A DNA stretch of 36,700 nucleotides, taken from the NCBI GenBank assembly GCA_017394605.1, contig JAFPXU010000074.1, positions 1-36,700 on the forward strand. The letters are read 5' to 3'. This DNA is from Clostridia bacterium (lineage in GTDB: Bacteria > Bacillota_A > Clostridia > Christensenellales > CAG-138). A program made the position numbers and the translations under genes. Every line of letters starts with the position of its first letter. Position 1 is the stretch's first letter. Positions 1 through 7,085 of the stretch are shown here, piece after piece. The notes beneath the pieces are model-generated. The model saw only the letters and a list, made by a program, of their open reading frames with translations, did not search any database and was not told where the DNA came from.

Positions 1-1
1 A

Positions 2-883
2 AAGGCGTCTGCCATTCGGGCCATGCTGCGTGCGCTTCCCCCGGAGGAACGGGTGCTTATCCCGGAAGGCGGCTGTGCCGATACTGTGAGCGCGCTGAAG
101 CTGTTGGGACGGGAAATATCCTATATCAGGACTGTACGTGAGCCTGCGACGGGATGGCGGAGCATGCCTGATCCGGAACAGATAGAAAAAGCGCTCGACC
201 GTACGGGAGCGGGGACGGTTCTCATTCAGTCTCCGGACATTTACGGATTCTGTGCGGACATTCCGGGCATCGCGGAAGCGGTGCACAGCCGCGGCGCGCT
301 TTTATTGGTCGACGCATCCTTCGGCCCGCACCTTCAGACTTCCGACAGGCTGCCGGAATCTGCCGCGACATATGCGGATATGACCTGTCACTGCCTGTTT
401 ACAGGGCTGAACGCCCTGAACCAGGCGGTCGTGATTCATCTCAATCCATGCAGAATCGACCATGAAACAATGAGTTGTATAGTTGCGGAAGAGGATCCGG
501 ATCCTTCCAGCCTGATCCTCGCGTCCATGGACTGGGCGCTTCACACGGCTTCGAAAAACACTTGGGATACGCATTTGAATTATGTCGCGAGAATCATCGA
601 TAAGATCGACGCGATGCACGGGCTTAAAACGCTCCGAGGATGTGCACGGAACGGATCCGCGGATCATGACGGGTCCCGGATCGTGCTTGACGTATCGGGC
701 AGAAATCTGACCGGCTCTGCCGTGATGAAATATCTGGAAGGACGGAGTATTCTGGCGGAACGCGCGGACAAACAGAGACTGCTGCTGGTCACCAGCCCGG
801 AGGATGAACCCGACTGGTACGCGCGGCTTTTGCGCGCGCTGGAGGAAATGCCGGAAGGATCAATAAAGCGAAAGAGCGTGTGA
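2..883 (+). CDS. Orn/Lys/Arg decarboxylase-like protein, 5'-truncated by window edge, PLP lysine missing
   Basis: The reading frame is open to the first base, so the gene starts outside the window; the first visible ATG (23) is internal. The fold is that of the Orn/Lys/Arg decarboxylase major domain (fold-type I PLP enzymes, YaaO-like): the strand-helix segment SPDIYGFCADIPGIAEAVHS and LLLVDASFGPH match the family's SPTYYG and LVDEAHGAH blocks. The block that normally reads STHKTL, with the Schiff-base lysine, reads CLFTGL here (about residues 124-129 from the ATG at 23). The His of the RNxHKS block is Cys, and DEAHGAH is DASFGPH. The protein is therefore probably not a PLP decarboxylase any more. 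It lies upstream of holB and ricT, as yaaO does in Bacillus, but tmk is not between them. The frame is intact, so it looks retained rather than decayed. Confidence 0.8.
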   Translation, partial: KASAIRAMLRALPPEERVLIPEGGCADTVSALKLLGREISYIRTVREPATGWRSMPDPEQIEKALDRTGAGTVLIQSPDIYGFCADIPGIAEAVHSRGALLLVDASFGPHLQTSDRLPESAATYADMTCHCLFTGLNALNQAVVIHLNPCRIDHETMSCIVAEEDPDPSSLILASMDWALHTASKNTWDTHLNYVARIIDKIDAMHGLKTLRGCARNGSADHDGSRIVLDVSGRNLTGSAVMKYLEGRSILAERADKQRLLLVTSPEDEPDWYARLLRALEEMPEGSIKRKSV

Positions 884-912
884 ATTTCAGCGGCGGACGG
901 TGAAAATAACGG

Positions 913-1926
913 ATGAATGAGTTGACTTTACTGGAGAGTATGAAGCGCGGGAGGATCCCGCACGCGATTCTGATCGTCGGTCCTGAGGGGAGCGGCCGTC
1001 ATGAGCTTGCCAGGCGCATGTGCGGCGCATACTGTCTGGAAACGGTTTCCCCGATTCCGGATGAACAGCTTGACAGCTTTCCGGATTATAAGGAGTATGC
1101 CTTTATCTCCATGGGGGACGTACGCGCGATTGAAGAGGATACGGCCGCCGGCGCTTTTTCAAACGGAAGACGGGCGTTCATGCTGCGTGATGTACATAAG
1201 ATGACCGGCGTTGCGCAGAACGCGCTCCTCAAAACGCTCGAAGAGCCTCCGGACAACACCCTGTTTATTCTGACGGGGAATGAAGACGGCATAGAGATGA
1301 CGATACGTTCGCGTTGCGCGGTCTGGAGAATGGGTTCTGGCAGCGAGACGGAGATCGCCGGGAAACTGATCCTCGAGCAGGTCCTTCCGAAACAGGCCGA
1401 ACTGGCGGCATCCCTGTCGGATGGTATCGAGGGCCTGGCAAGAAAGATGTGCGATTCCCCTTATTTCGAATTCCGCGATGAGGTCATAGCGCTTGTGGAA
1501 CGCGCTTTGTTCGGAACGATCTCCTTCGTTTCCGGTACGAAGTTCCTTCAGAAGACGGAAGTCTTCGTGATCGATCTTCCGAAGAGAATGCTGGATGAGA
1601 TCAGTGAAAACGAGGAAGACGAGGAACTTGACTCGGAGCAGGAGAAGAAGCGGATCTCAAAATCGAACGCCCCGATCGCGCTGTCGATCATGGCGTCTCT
1701 GATCCGGGACGCCATGGTAGCGGACGAGGGCGGACGGATCATGAATATGGACCGCGAAGAACTCATCAGGCGGATCTGCGGGAACTTTACAAAAGCGGAT
1801 ATTTTAGATATCATTAAAAAGATTTTGGAGATACAGAAAGATTCTGTATTCAACATGAATCCGAATCTGGCAGTAGATTCTGCGCTGACATATATGCTGA
1901 TGGTAAGGGAAAGGAAACATAAATGA
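913..1926 (+). CDS. holB: DNA polymerase III delta' subunit (clamp loader)
   Basis: 337 aa. Delta' is a non-catalytic AAA+ subunit of the clamp loader that opens the beta clamp at primed DNA. The N-terminal AAA+ domain has a P-loop-like GPEGSGRH (23-30) in which the Walker lysine is replaced by Arg; this fits delta', which need not hydrolyse ATP. The stretch with GRRAFMLRDVHKM, then NALLKTLEEPP, then IRSRCAVWRM is the classic HolB/DnaX core with the SRC motif. The four-cysteine zinc module usual between the P-loop helix and the next strand is absent: only about 20 residues sit there. A very acidic insert (ENEEDEELDSEQEKK) precedes the C-terminal helical collar domain. The gene starts 29 bases after the decarboxylase-like gene and overlaps ricT by 4 bases (ATGA), so the two are translationally coupled. 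The ribosome site is weak. Confidence 0.85.
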   Translation: MNELTLLESMKRGRIPHAILIVGPEGSGRHELARRMCGAYCLETVSPIPDEQLDSFPDYKEYAFISMGDVRAIEEDTAAGAFSNGRRAFMLRDVHKMTGVAQNALLKTLEEPPDNTLFILTGNEDGIEMTIRSRCAVWRMGSGSETEIAGKLILEQVLPKQAELAASLSDGIEGLARKMCDSPYFEFRDEVIALVERALFGTISFVSGTKFLQKTEVFVIDLPKRMLDEISENEEDEELDSEQEKKRISKSNAPIALSIMASLIRDAMVADEGGRIMNMDREELIRRICGNFTKADILDIIKKILEIQKDSVFNMNPNLAVDSALTYMLMVRERKHK

Positions 1927-3101
1927 CAACGGTTATAAGCGTTCGGTTTCCGACAAGCGGACGCGCTTATTATTTTGACCCCGGCGATTTTGAACTTCAC
2001 GAAGGAGACAGCGTTATCGTTGAAACCGCGCGCGGCACGGAGTTCGGGGAGATCGTAAAAATGCCGCATGAAGTCGCGGACGAGTTTATTGTACAGCCTC
2101 TGAAGCCGATCGTCAGGATCGCGACGGATGAAGACAAGCGCATGCGGGAAGAGTATTCCGCCAAAGAAGGGGAAGCCTTCGAGATATGCAAAAAGAAAAT
2201 CGCCAAGCACCAGCTGGATATGAAGCTGATCGGCGTCGAGTATTCGTTCGACGGCAGCAAGGTCGTATTCTTCTTTACGGCGGATGAGCGTGTTGACTTC
2301 AGAGAACTGGTGAAGGATCTTGCAAGCGAATTCCGGACAAGAATCGAACTGAGACAGATCGGCGTCCGTGATGAGGCGAAACTGCTCGGCGGACTTGGAC
2401 CGTGCGGAAGACCTGTTTGCTGCAACAGTTTCCTTGATACGTTCCGGCCGGTTTCGATCAAAATGGCGAAGGAACAGAATCTTTCCCTGAGCCCGACCAA
2501 GATTTCCGGACTCTGCGGCAGGCTTATGTGCTGTCTGCAGTATGAAGAAGCCGCCTATGAGGAGACAAAGCAGAAGATGCCGCGTGTCGGGAAAGATATC
2601 CAGACGCCGGACGGGATCGGGCATGTTGTGGAGAACAATGCCATCACGGAAAAAACCAAGGTGAAGATGACGCTCCCGGACGGAACGGTGGAACTTCGTG
2701 AGTATCACTATACGCTTCTGGCGCAGCCCGGGGAGCCTCTGCCGGTGCCGCCTCCTGCCGAAGAGAAGAAAGAACCCGAAATCCAGGAGATTAGTTCGAA
2801 GTATATCCCTCCCGAAACGCCAAAAGCTCCGGAAGAAACCGAAAAACCGAAGCCGAAACGGAAGAGATCCAGAAAGCCGAAATCTCCGAAGGCCGATCAG
2901 CCGAAACAAGGCCGCCCGGAATCAAGCAAAAAAGCTGAAAAGGTTTCCGAACAGAGCGTAAAGCAGCCCGCTTCATCCGAAGCGCAGCCTAAAAAACAGA
3001 CTGCCGATATGGAGCAGAAGCAGAAGGAATTCTCAAAGAACGTAAAACTGAACAGAAGGCGCCGCAGGCCAGCCGGACCGAAGAAACCGTCCGGACAGTG
3101 A
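1923..3101 (+). CDS. ricT: PSP1-domain protein RicT (YaaT)
   Basis: 392 aa. RicT, with RicA and RicF in Bacillus, forms a Y-complex carrying Fe-S clusters that modulates RNase Y processing and phosphorelay signalling. Residues 1-265 form the PSP1 core. Two cysteine clusters are intact: C161/C166/C167 in GPCGRPVCCNSF and C198/C203/C204 in GLCGRLMCCLQYE; these are the conserved Fe-S ligand region. After about residue 270 comes a roughly 120-residue tail rich in Lys, Pro, Glu and Ser and ending in RRRRRPAGPKKPSGQ, probably disordered and RNA-binding-like. Its start overlaps the holB stop (ATGA). No ricA or ricF is in the window. Family assignment is secure; the role in this organism is inferred from Bacillus. 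Confidence 0.9.
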   Translation: MTTVISVRFPTSGRAYYFDPGDFELHEGDSVIVETARGTEFGEIVKMPHEVADEFIVQPLKPIVRIATDEDKRMREEYSAKEGEAFEICKKKIAKHQLDMKLIGVEYSFDGSKVVFFFTADERVDFRELVKDLASEFRTRIELRQIGVRDEAKLLGGLGPCGRPVCCNSFLDTFRPVSIKMAKEQNLSLSPTKISGLCGRLMCCLQYEEAAYEETKQKMPRVGKDIQTPDGIGHVVENNAITEKTKVKMTLPDGTVELREYHYTLLAQPGEPLPVPPPAEEKKEPEIQEISSKYIPPETPKAPEETEKPKPKRKRSRKPKSPKADQPKQGRPESSKKAEKVSEQSVKQPASSEAQPKKQTADMEQKQKEFSKNVKLNRRRRRPAGPKKPSGQ

Positions 3102-3152
3102 TCCGCTGTGTCCCGGGCGAAAGGGTCGCCCCTTCATAATGAAAACAACAGA

Positions 3153-3181
3153 CCGGAGAAGAACGTTTCTCCGGCCTTTTT
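3153..3181 (+). terminator. Rho-independent terminator after ricT
   Basis: An 8-bp perfect stem CCGGAGAA/TTCTCCGG (3153-3160 with 3167-3174) is followed by CCTTTTT. It ends the decarboxylase-like/holB/ricT transcript before the convergent HAD gene. Confidence 0.85.
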
Positions 3182-3208
3182 GTCTCCGGTACAGGGAACG
3201 CAGTTCGA

Positions 3209-3931
3209 TCAGTCAAAAATCTCCAGCAGCTCGCGGAAATCACGGATCTCATAATCGGGACGGTTGAAATCCGTGATCGGGATCACGTGTTTTCCTTCCG
3301 GAGAATGATAAAGGATATTCACGCCGATCCCCGCTTTTCTGGCGCCGGGGATATCTGTATCCAGATTGTCCGCTATGGATGCGCAGCGTGCAGGAGAGAG
3401 GTTCAGATTGCCGCAGGCGATACGGTAGATTCCGTCGCCCGGCTTTCTGAGACCGCATACGGAGGAAATGACCATTGTCTCGAACAGATCTTCCATTTCT
3501 TCCGATTTCAGCCATTTTCTGACTTCATAGTCTTCACCGATCAGATTGCTGATAATGCCCAGTCTGTACCCGCGTTCTTTCAGGATACGGACCACCTCAA
3601 CGCCGCCCGGAACGGTTACGCGGCGACCCTTGGTCCTGCGAAAGATATAGGTCATCTCATGGGCGTGCTCATGTATCCAGGACGCGTCCCGCTCCGGGAG
3701 AAGGAAAAGCCCCCAGAGGAGGTCGTCTGTCACTTCGCGTCTCGTATGAACCGCCCAGGACTTGTAGATCGTAAACCTCTCTCTGATCATCTCATAGAAC
3801 GCGTCCGGATTCGATTCAGGCTGAACGAGATCATAGAGGGCCTTTTTCGCGCCGTCCTGATAACTCGCATCCTTGATTTCGAGAAGAAGCGTTCCTCCCA
3901 GATCGAAGAATAAACCGTCCGCTTTTTTCAT
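3209..3931 (-). CDS. HAD-superfamily hydrolase
   Basis: 240 aa. Haloacid-dehalogenase fold, probably a small-molecule phosphatase. Motif I is FFDLGGT (nucleophile D10); the usual second Asp two residues later is Gly, which leaves the general acid uncertain. Motif II is the Ser of IISNL, motif III the Lys of LRKPGDGIYR, and motif IV IADNLDTDIPGARKAG. A helical cap lies between motifs I and II (about residues 18-95). The start is supported by AAGGAGA 7 bases before the ATG. It is monocistronic, convergent with ricT and divergent from the ferredoxin. The substrate cannot be read from the sequence. Confidence 0.8.
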   Translation of the reverse strand: MKKADGLFFDLGGTLLLEIKDASYQDGAKKALYDLVQPESNPDAFYEMIRERFTIYKSWAVHTRREVTDDLLWGLFLLPERDASWIHEHAHEMTYIFRRTKGRRVTVPGGVEVVRILKERGYRLGIISNLIGEDYEVRKWLKSEEMEDLFETMVISSVCGLRKPGDGIYRIACGNLNLSPARCASIADNLDTDIPGARKAGIGVNILYHSPEGKHVIPITDFNRPDYEIRDFRELLEIFD

Positions 3932-3995
3932 GATGCGTCTCCTTCCGAATGCCGAATCCAGCGTTCCCGATAACTATAGCATATCATCGGACATA

Positions 3996-4009
3996 TTTCA
4001 TACGTGAAA
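3996..4009. promoter_or_regulatory. Perfect palindrome in the HAD/ferredoxin divergent region
   Basis: TTTCATACGTGAAA is a perfect 5-4-5 inverted repeat, 65 bases upstream of the HAD start and about 70 bases upstream of the ferredoxin -35. Candidate operator for a dimeric regulator; no regulator can be named. Confidence 0.35.
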
Positions 4010-4075
4010 CGGTCATGCGGCAAATGATAAAAAATCACGTTTGAAGGATATCCTGGATGATAACGATTCTTTCGC

Positions 4076-4103
4076 TTGCATTTTCTTCGTCCTATGGTAT
4101 AAT
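4076..4103 (+). promoter_or_regulatory. Ferredoxin promoter
   Basis: The extended -10 TGGTATAAT (hexamer 4098-4103) is a consensus match. The -35 is weak (TTGCAT at 4076-4081, spacer 16). The predicted start of transcription is near 4110, giving a leader of about 34 bases with GGAGGT at 4132-4137. Confidence 0.7.
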
Positions 4104-4143
4104 TGTTAAACCAACAAACAACATATTTTGCGGAGGTTGAATT

Positions 4144-4314
4144 ATGGCTTATCAGATTTCTGACGATTGCATCGCTTGCGGTGCCTGCGCAGCGGAGTGC
4201 CCCGTTGAGGCAATTTCTGAGGGTGACGGAAAGTATAACATCGATCCGGATACCTGCATTGATTGCGGAAATTGTGCTGAGGTTTGCCCGGTAGGAGCTC
4301 CGAGTCAGGCATAA
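4144..4314 (+). CDS. 2[4Fe-4S] ferredoxin
   Basis: 56 aa. Classic clostridial-type bacterial ferredoxin, a low-potential one-electron carrier for anaerobic redox enzymes. There are two C-x2-C-x2-C-x3-C-P motifs: C9, C12, C15, C19 (CIACGACAAECP) and C38, C41, C44, C48 (CIDCGNCAEVCP), each cluster taking three ligands from one motif and one from the other. The start is fixed by GGAGGT 6 bases upstream. It is a single-gene transcript with its own consensus extended -10 and a strong terminator, which suggests high expression. Length and motif spacing are normal. Partner enzymes are not in the window. Confidence 0.97.
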   Translation: MAYQISDDCIACGACAAECPVEAISEGDGKYNIDPDTCIDCGNCAEVCPVGAPSQA

Positions 4315-4336
4315 TAGAACAACAACAGACAAATAA

Positions 4337-4364
4337 GGGCTGTCCGTTTGGACAGCTCTTTTTG
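4337..4364 (+). terminator. Terminator after the ferredoxin
   Basis: Stem GGGCTGTCC/GGACAGCTC (4337-4345 with 4350-4358, one G-U pair), GTTT loop, then a T run. Confidence 0.9.
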
Positions 4365-4387
4365 TGTGGGGAAACGGACGACGGGAA

Positions 4388-4834
4388 TCAGTAATCCAGA
4401 CGGGAAGAAATGATTTCGGACGCCTTCGAAAGAAAGTCCGCGGTTTCCGCGTCAAACCGGTCGAATTCGTAACTGTCCAGGTCCAGAACCCCGAACGGCG
4501 TATTGTCCTTTCCGAAAAGAGGAATGACGATCTCTGATCTGGAATCTGGATCGCATGCGATATGTCCGGGAAACTCATGGACGTTTGGAACGACGATTGT
4601 TCTGTGCTCCGAAAAAGCGGTTCCGCATACGCCCCGACCCGGCTTGATCCTCGTGCAGGCGGGTTTGCCGCAGAACGGACCCACGACCAGATCATCCCCG
4701 CGCTTCAGATAGAACCCCGCCCAGCTTACGTCGGGAAGAGAGCTGAACAGGAAGGAAGCGGCATTTGCCATGGTGGCAATCGGATCCGGTTCTCCCGAAA
4801 GGAGTCCGGTCAGTTGTTCCAGTAAAATCCTCAT
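4388..4834 (-). CDS. msrC: Free methionine-(R)-sulfoxide reductase (GAF domain)
   Basis: 148 aa. fRMsr reduces free Met-R-sulfoxide with thioredoxin, a cytosolic oxidative-repair enzyme. The whole protein is one GAF domain. The three signature cysteines are present: C60 in KPACTRI, C70 in GRGVCGTAF and C94 in HIACDPDSRSE; GVLDLDSYEFDRFD closes the domain as in the family. An additional Cys is at 55. Length is that of YtsP/YebR homologues minus a few N-terminal residues. No Shine-Dalgarno precedes the ATG. Instead an extended -10 (TGCTATACT, hexamer 4846-4841) places the predicted transcription start exactly on the A of the ATG, so the mRNA may be leaderless. Divergent from the AI-2E family gene. 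Confidence 0.92.
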   Translation of the reverse strand: MRILLEQLTGLLSGEPDPIATMANAASFLFSSLPDVSWAGFYLKRGDDLVVGPFCGKPACTRIKPGRGVCGTAFSEHRTIVVPNVHEFPGHIACDPDSRSEIVIPLFGKDNTPFGVLDLDSYEFDRFDAETADFLSKASEIISSRLDY

Positions 4835-4840
4835 GCCACG

Positions 4841-4849
4841 AGTATAGCA
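4841..4849 (-). promoter_or_regulatory. Extended -10 promoter giving a leaderless msrC mRNA
   Basis: TGCTATACT on the minus strand, with the last T six bases from the start-codon A. No convincing -35 and no ribosome site lie between promoter and ATG. Confidence 0.55.
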
Positions 4850-4854
4850 TATTC

Positions 4855-4884
4855 TTTACACCCGCAATCGTCACATGATAAAAT
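4855..4884 (+). promoter_or_regulatory. Promoter of the AI-2E family/SDR pair
   Basis: TTTACA (4855-4860), 18-base spacer, TAAAAT (4879-4884). The predicted transcription start near 4891 leaves a leader of only about 7 bases before the ATG at 4898, so translation of this mRNA may also start without a ribosome site. Confidence 0.6.
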
Positions 4885-4897
4885 CTATATACAATTT

Positions 4898-6157
4898 ATG
4901 CAAAGAAGCATGCAGAAAATGACTGTACAGCACAAAAAAACCGTTTTAATCAATATCGCATTTTTTGCCGTGATTCTCGGAATCGCGATTCTTATCTGCA
5001 GGAGAGGGCTGTCGATCCTGATGCCGTTTCTGATCGCGTGGATTGTGACAATCATTATCAGGCCTGTCATTAATCTGCTGATCAAGAAATGTCATTTTTC
5101 GAAAGGCCTTGCAGCGGCGATCGTTGCCGTTATCTTCTATGCGATACTCGGATTCTTGCTGACTGTAATCGGCATGAGGCTGATCGGACTGGGAAGGTCC
5201 GTCATTGTCGAATTACCGAATTATTACAACGAGCAGGTCGAACCGTTTCTCATCAAGGTGACTGAGGCTCTTCTGAATTTCGCTGATGACCTTTCACCTG
5301 AGGCGAGCGACATCGTCCGCGCATTTCTGACGGGATTCAGCGCCAACTTCGAATCGATTCTGACCAATGCGTCTGTTTCGGCTCTGAGGTGGCTGACGAC
5401 CATAGCGTTTCGCATGCCCTCCGGACTGCTGAAAGTTCTGATCACCATTATCGCGACCATATTTATCGCATCCGATTATCCGCTCCTGAAACGGTTTGTC
5501 ATGGCTCAGTTTTCGGAGCATAACCAGATGCTGCTGCGGGAGGGACGCACGCATCTCGCGAATACGGTAGGAAAATACATCCGTTCCTATGCCCTGATCA
5601 TGCTGATTACGTTCTGTGAACTGTATATCGGTCTGAGTATTATAGGGCAAAAGAGGGCGGCTGCCATCGCTGCGCTGATCGCGATGCTGGATATCCTTCC
5701 TGTGGTCGGAAGCGGAACCATTCTGATTCCCTGGACGGTCATTTCCATCGTAACGCAGAACTACAGCATGGCACTGAAGATCGGTATTCTGTATCTGGCA
5801 ATCACGATCATTCGGAACATCATAGAGCCCAAAATCGTCGGTGACCATGTCGGAATGCATCCGGTCGTGACGCTGATGGCCATGGTAATCGGCACTTACG
5901 TTTTCGGACCGATCGGACTGCTGGGACTTCCGATCACGATCGCTTTGTTCAAGAGTCTCAACGATGAAGGAATCATTCACGTATTCAACATGCCGGAACC
6001 GGAGCCGGAACCTAAAACAATCCCGCTGAAAGAAAAACTCCAGGGATCGAAAATCCTGAAAAAGAAACATCCCGCAAAATCTGCTTCCGATCATCAGGAT
6101 CCGCATGAACAGGAAAAGACGCAGTCCGACAGGCAGGAAACGGAGGCGTCCAAGTGA
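4898..6157 (+). CDS. AI-2E family transporter (PerM/YtvI-like membrane protein)
   Basis: 419 aa. Polytopic membrane protein of the AI-2E exporter/YtvI superfamily: an N-terminal hydrophobic pair (about 10-65), a hairpin near 68-95, an amphipathic middle region (about 100-170), then the conserved C-terminal block with the LPVVGSGTILIPW and IIEPKIVGDHVGMHPV motifs that identify the family. The last 55 residues are hydrophilic, with alternating Pro-Glu and then Lys/Gln-rich sequence. Family members are linked to quorum-signal or ion export, or to sporulation; the substrate here is unknown. Later ATGs at 4910 and 4919 are alternative starts, and none has a good ribosome site. Its stop overlaps the GTG of the next gene, so the two form an operon. 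Confidence 0.82.
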   Translation: MQRSMQKMTVQHKKTVLINIAFFAVILGIAILICRRGLSILMPFLIAWIVTIIIRPVINLLIKKCHFSKGLAAAIVAVIFYAILGFLLTVIGMRLIGLGRSVIVELPNYYNEQVEPFLIKVTEALLNFADDLSPEASDIVRAFLTGFSANFESILTNASVSALRWLTTIAFRMPSGLLKVLITIIATIFIASDYPLLKRFVMAQFSEHNQMLLREGRTHLANTVGKYIRSYALIMLITFCELYIGLSIIGQKRAAAIAALIAMLDILPVVGSGTILIPWTVISIVTQNYSMALKIGILYLAITIIRNIIEPKIVGDHVGMHPVVTLMAMVIGTYVFGPIGLLGLPITIALFKSLNDEGIIHVFNMPEPEPEPKTIPLKEKLQGSKILKKKHPAKSASDHQDPHEQEKTQSDRQETEASK

Positions 6158-6897
6158 GCCTTCGTACGGTTTGGATTACCGGATCATCCCGCGGAATCGG
6201 ACGCGCCATTGCCGAGCAGTTTGCGAGAAGCGGATTCCGGGTTGTGCTGCACTGCCATGAGAGGACAGAACTTCTGAATGAGGTGTTCGGTCAGCTGAAA
6301 TCCGAGAACTGTTCCGTCATGTGTACAGTCGGAGATATTTCTTCCGAGCGCGATGTGGTGCGCATGCTCTCTGAGATTAAAGATACATTCGGAGCGGTGG
6401 ATATTCTTGTGAACAATGCAGGTATCGCGCTTAAGGAACAGCTTCTGACGGACTGTTCCGCAGAAGAGATCGACAGGATCCTTTCCGTTAACTGCAAGGG
6501 AGCTATGCTTTGCAGCAAGGCGGTCATACCGGACATGGTTTCCAGAAAAAAGGGAAGTATCGTAAATATTGCTTCTTATCTCGGAATAACGGGATGCTCC
6601 TGCGAGGCACCGTATTCCGCATCCAAGGCGGCGCTGATCGGGCTTACAAAATCTCTTGCCAAGGAGCTGGCACCTTCCGGGATCCGGGTGAACGCGGTGG
6701 CTCCCGGTTTTGTGGATACGGAGATGAACCGTGAATTTACCGATGAGGAGCGGCGGTCCATCCGTGAGGGTATACCGCTTGAACGCTTCGGAGAAGCAGA
6801 GGACGTCGCAAACGCGGTTTTTTTCCTGGCGCTTGAGAAAACGGCGAGTTTTATCACCGGTCAGGTGATATGCGTAGATGGGGGCAGTTCTCTGTAA
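6154..6897 (+). CDS. SDR-family oxidoreductase (FabG / YmfI-like)
   Basis: 247 aa. Classical short-chain dehydrogenase: TGSSRGIG nucleotide-binding loop (10-17), NNAG, the structural Asn in VNCKG, catalytic Ser in NIASYLG, and YSASK with catalytic Tyr and Lys; PGFVDTEM and GQVICVDGG close the fold. Length is typical of 3-oxoacyl-ACP reductase. The CSCE segment just before the catalytic Tyr recalls YmfI-type EF-P 5-aminopentanone reductases, so that role is an alternative to fatty-acid synthesis. No other fab gene lies nearby, which makes a FabG role less certain. The start is GTG, overlapping the preceding stop (GTGA), with GGAGG at 6142-6146. Confidence 0.85.
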   Translation: MSLRTVWITGSSRGIGRAIAEQFARSGFRVVLHCHERTELLNEVFGQLKSENCSVMCTVGDISSERDVVRMLSEIKDTFGAVDILVNNAGIALKEQLLTDCSAEEIDRILSVNCKGAMLCSKAVIPDMVSRKKGSIVNIASYLGITGCSCEAPYSASKAALIGLTKSLAKELAPSGIRVNAVAPGFVDTEMNREFTDEERRSIREGIPLERFGEAEDVANAVFFLALEKTASFITGQVICVDGGSSL

Positions 6898-6904
6898 AAA
6901 AAGG

Positions 6905-6933
6905 TTGCATTTTCCATCCGCTTGATGTATTAT
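6905..6933 (+). promoter_or_regulatory. tRNA-Ala promoter
   Basis: TTGCAT (6905-6910), 17-base spacer, TATTAT (6928-6933). The predicted transcription start is a few bases before the mature 5' end. Confidence 0.7.
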
Positions 6934-6945
6934 AAAAAATCGTTG

Positions 6946-7021
6946 GGGGCATTAGCACAGTTGGTAGCGCGCAACGTTCGCAATGTTGAGGTCACCGGTT
7001 CGAATCCGGTATGCTCCACCA
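6946..7021 (+). tRNA. tRNA-Ala (anticodon CGC)
   Basis: 76 bases with encoded CCA. The acceptor stem GGGGCAT/ATGCTCC contains the G3-U70 pair, the alanine identity element. U8 and A9 are present, and the D loop is AGTTGGTA. The anticodon stem is CAACG/TGTTG with loop TTCGCAA, so the anticodon is CGC, reading GCG. The T arm is ACCGG-TTCGAAT-CCGGT. The D stem GCAC/GCGC has one A-C mismatch. A strong hairpin follows at once. Confidence 0.95.
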
Positions 7022-7023
7022 TA

Positions 7024-7058
7024 AAAAACCTCTTTTGTTTGAGACAAGAGAGGTTTTT
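7024..7058. terminator. Bidirectional terminator between tRNA-Ala and the SGNH gene
   Basis: A 15-bp stem (7024-7038 with 7044-7058, one G-U pair) with a five-base loop and flanking A5 and T5. It can end the tRNA transcript on plus and the SGNH hydrolase transcript on minus. Confidence 0.88.
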
Positions 7059-7085
7059 CATATTTTATAGAGCTGTATGAAACAA

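Noticed and set aside
1548..2909. A 453-codon minus-strand frame opposite holB and ricT
   Set aside because: Phe/Arg-rich composition typical of reversed Lys/Glu codons; the plus-strand genes carry clear family motifs.
6946..7058. Integration (att) site at the tRNA-Ala gene
   Set aside because: No integrase, no repeated tRNA 3' end, and ordinary genes follow.
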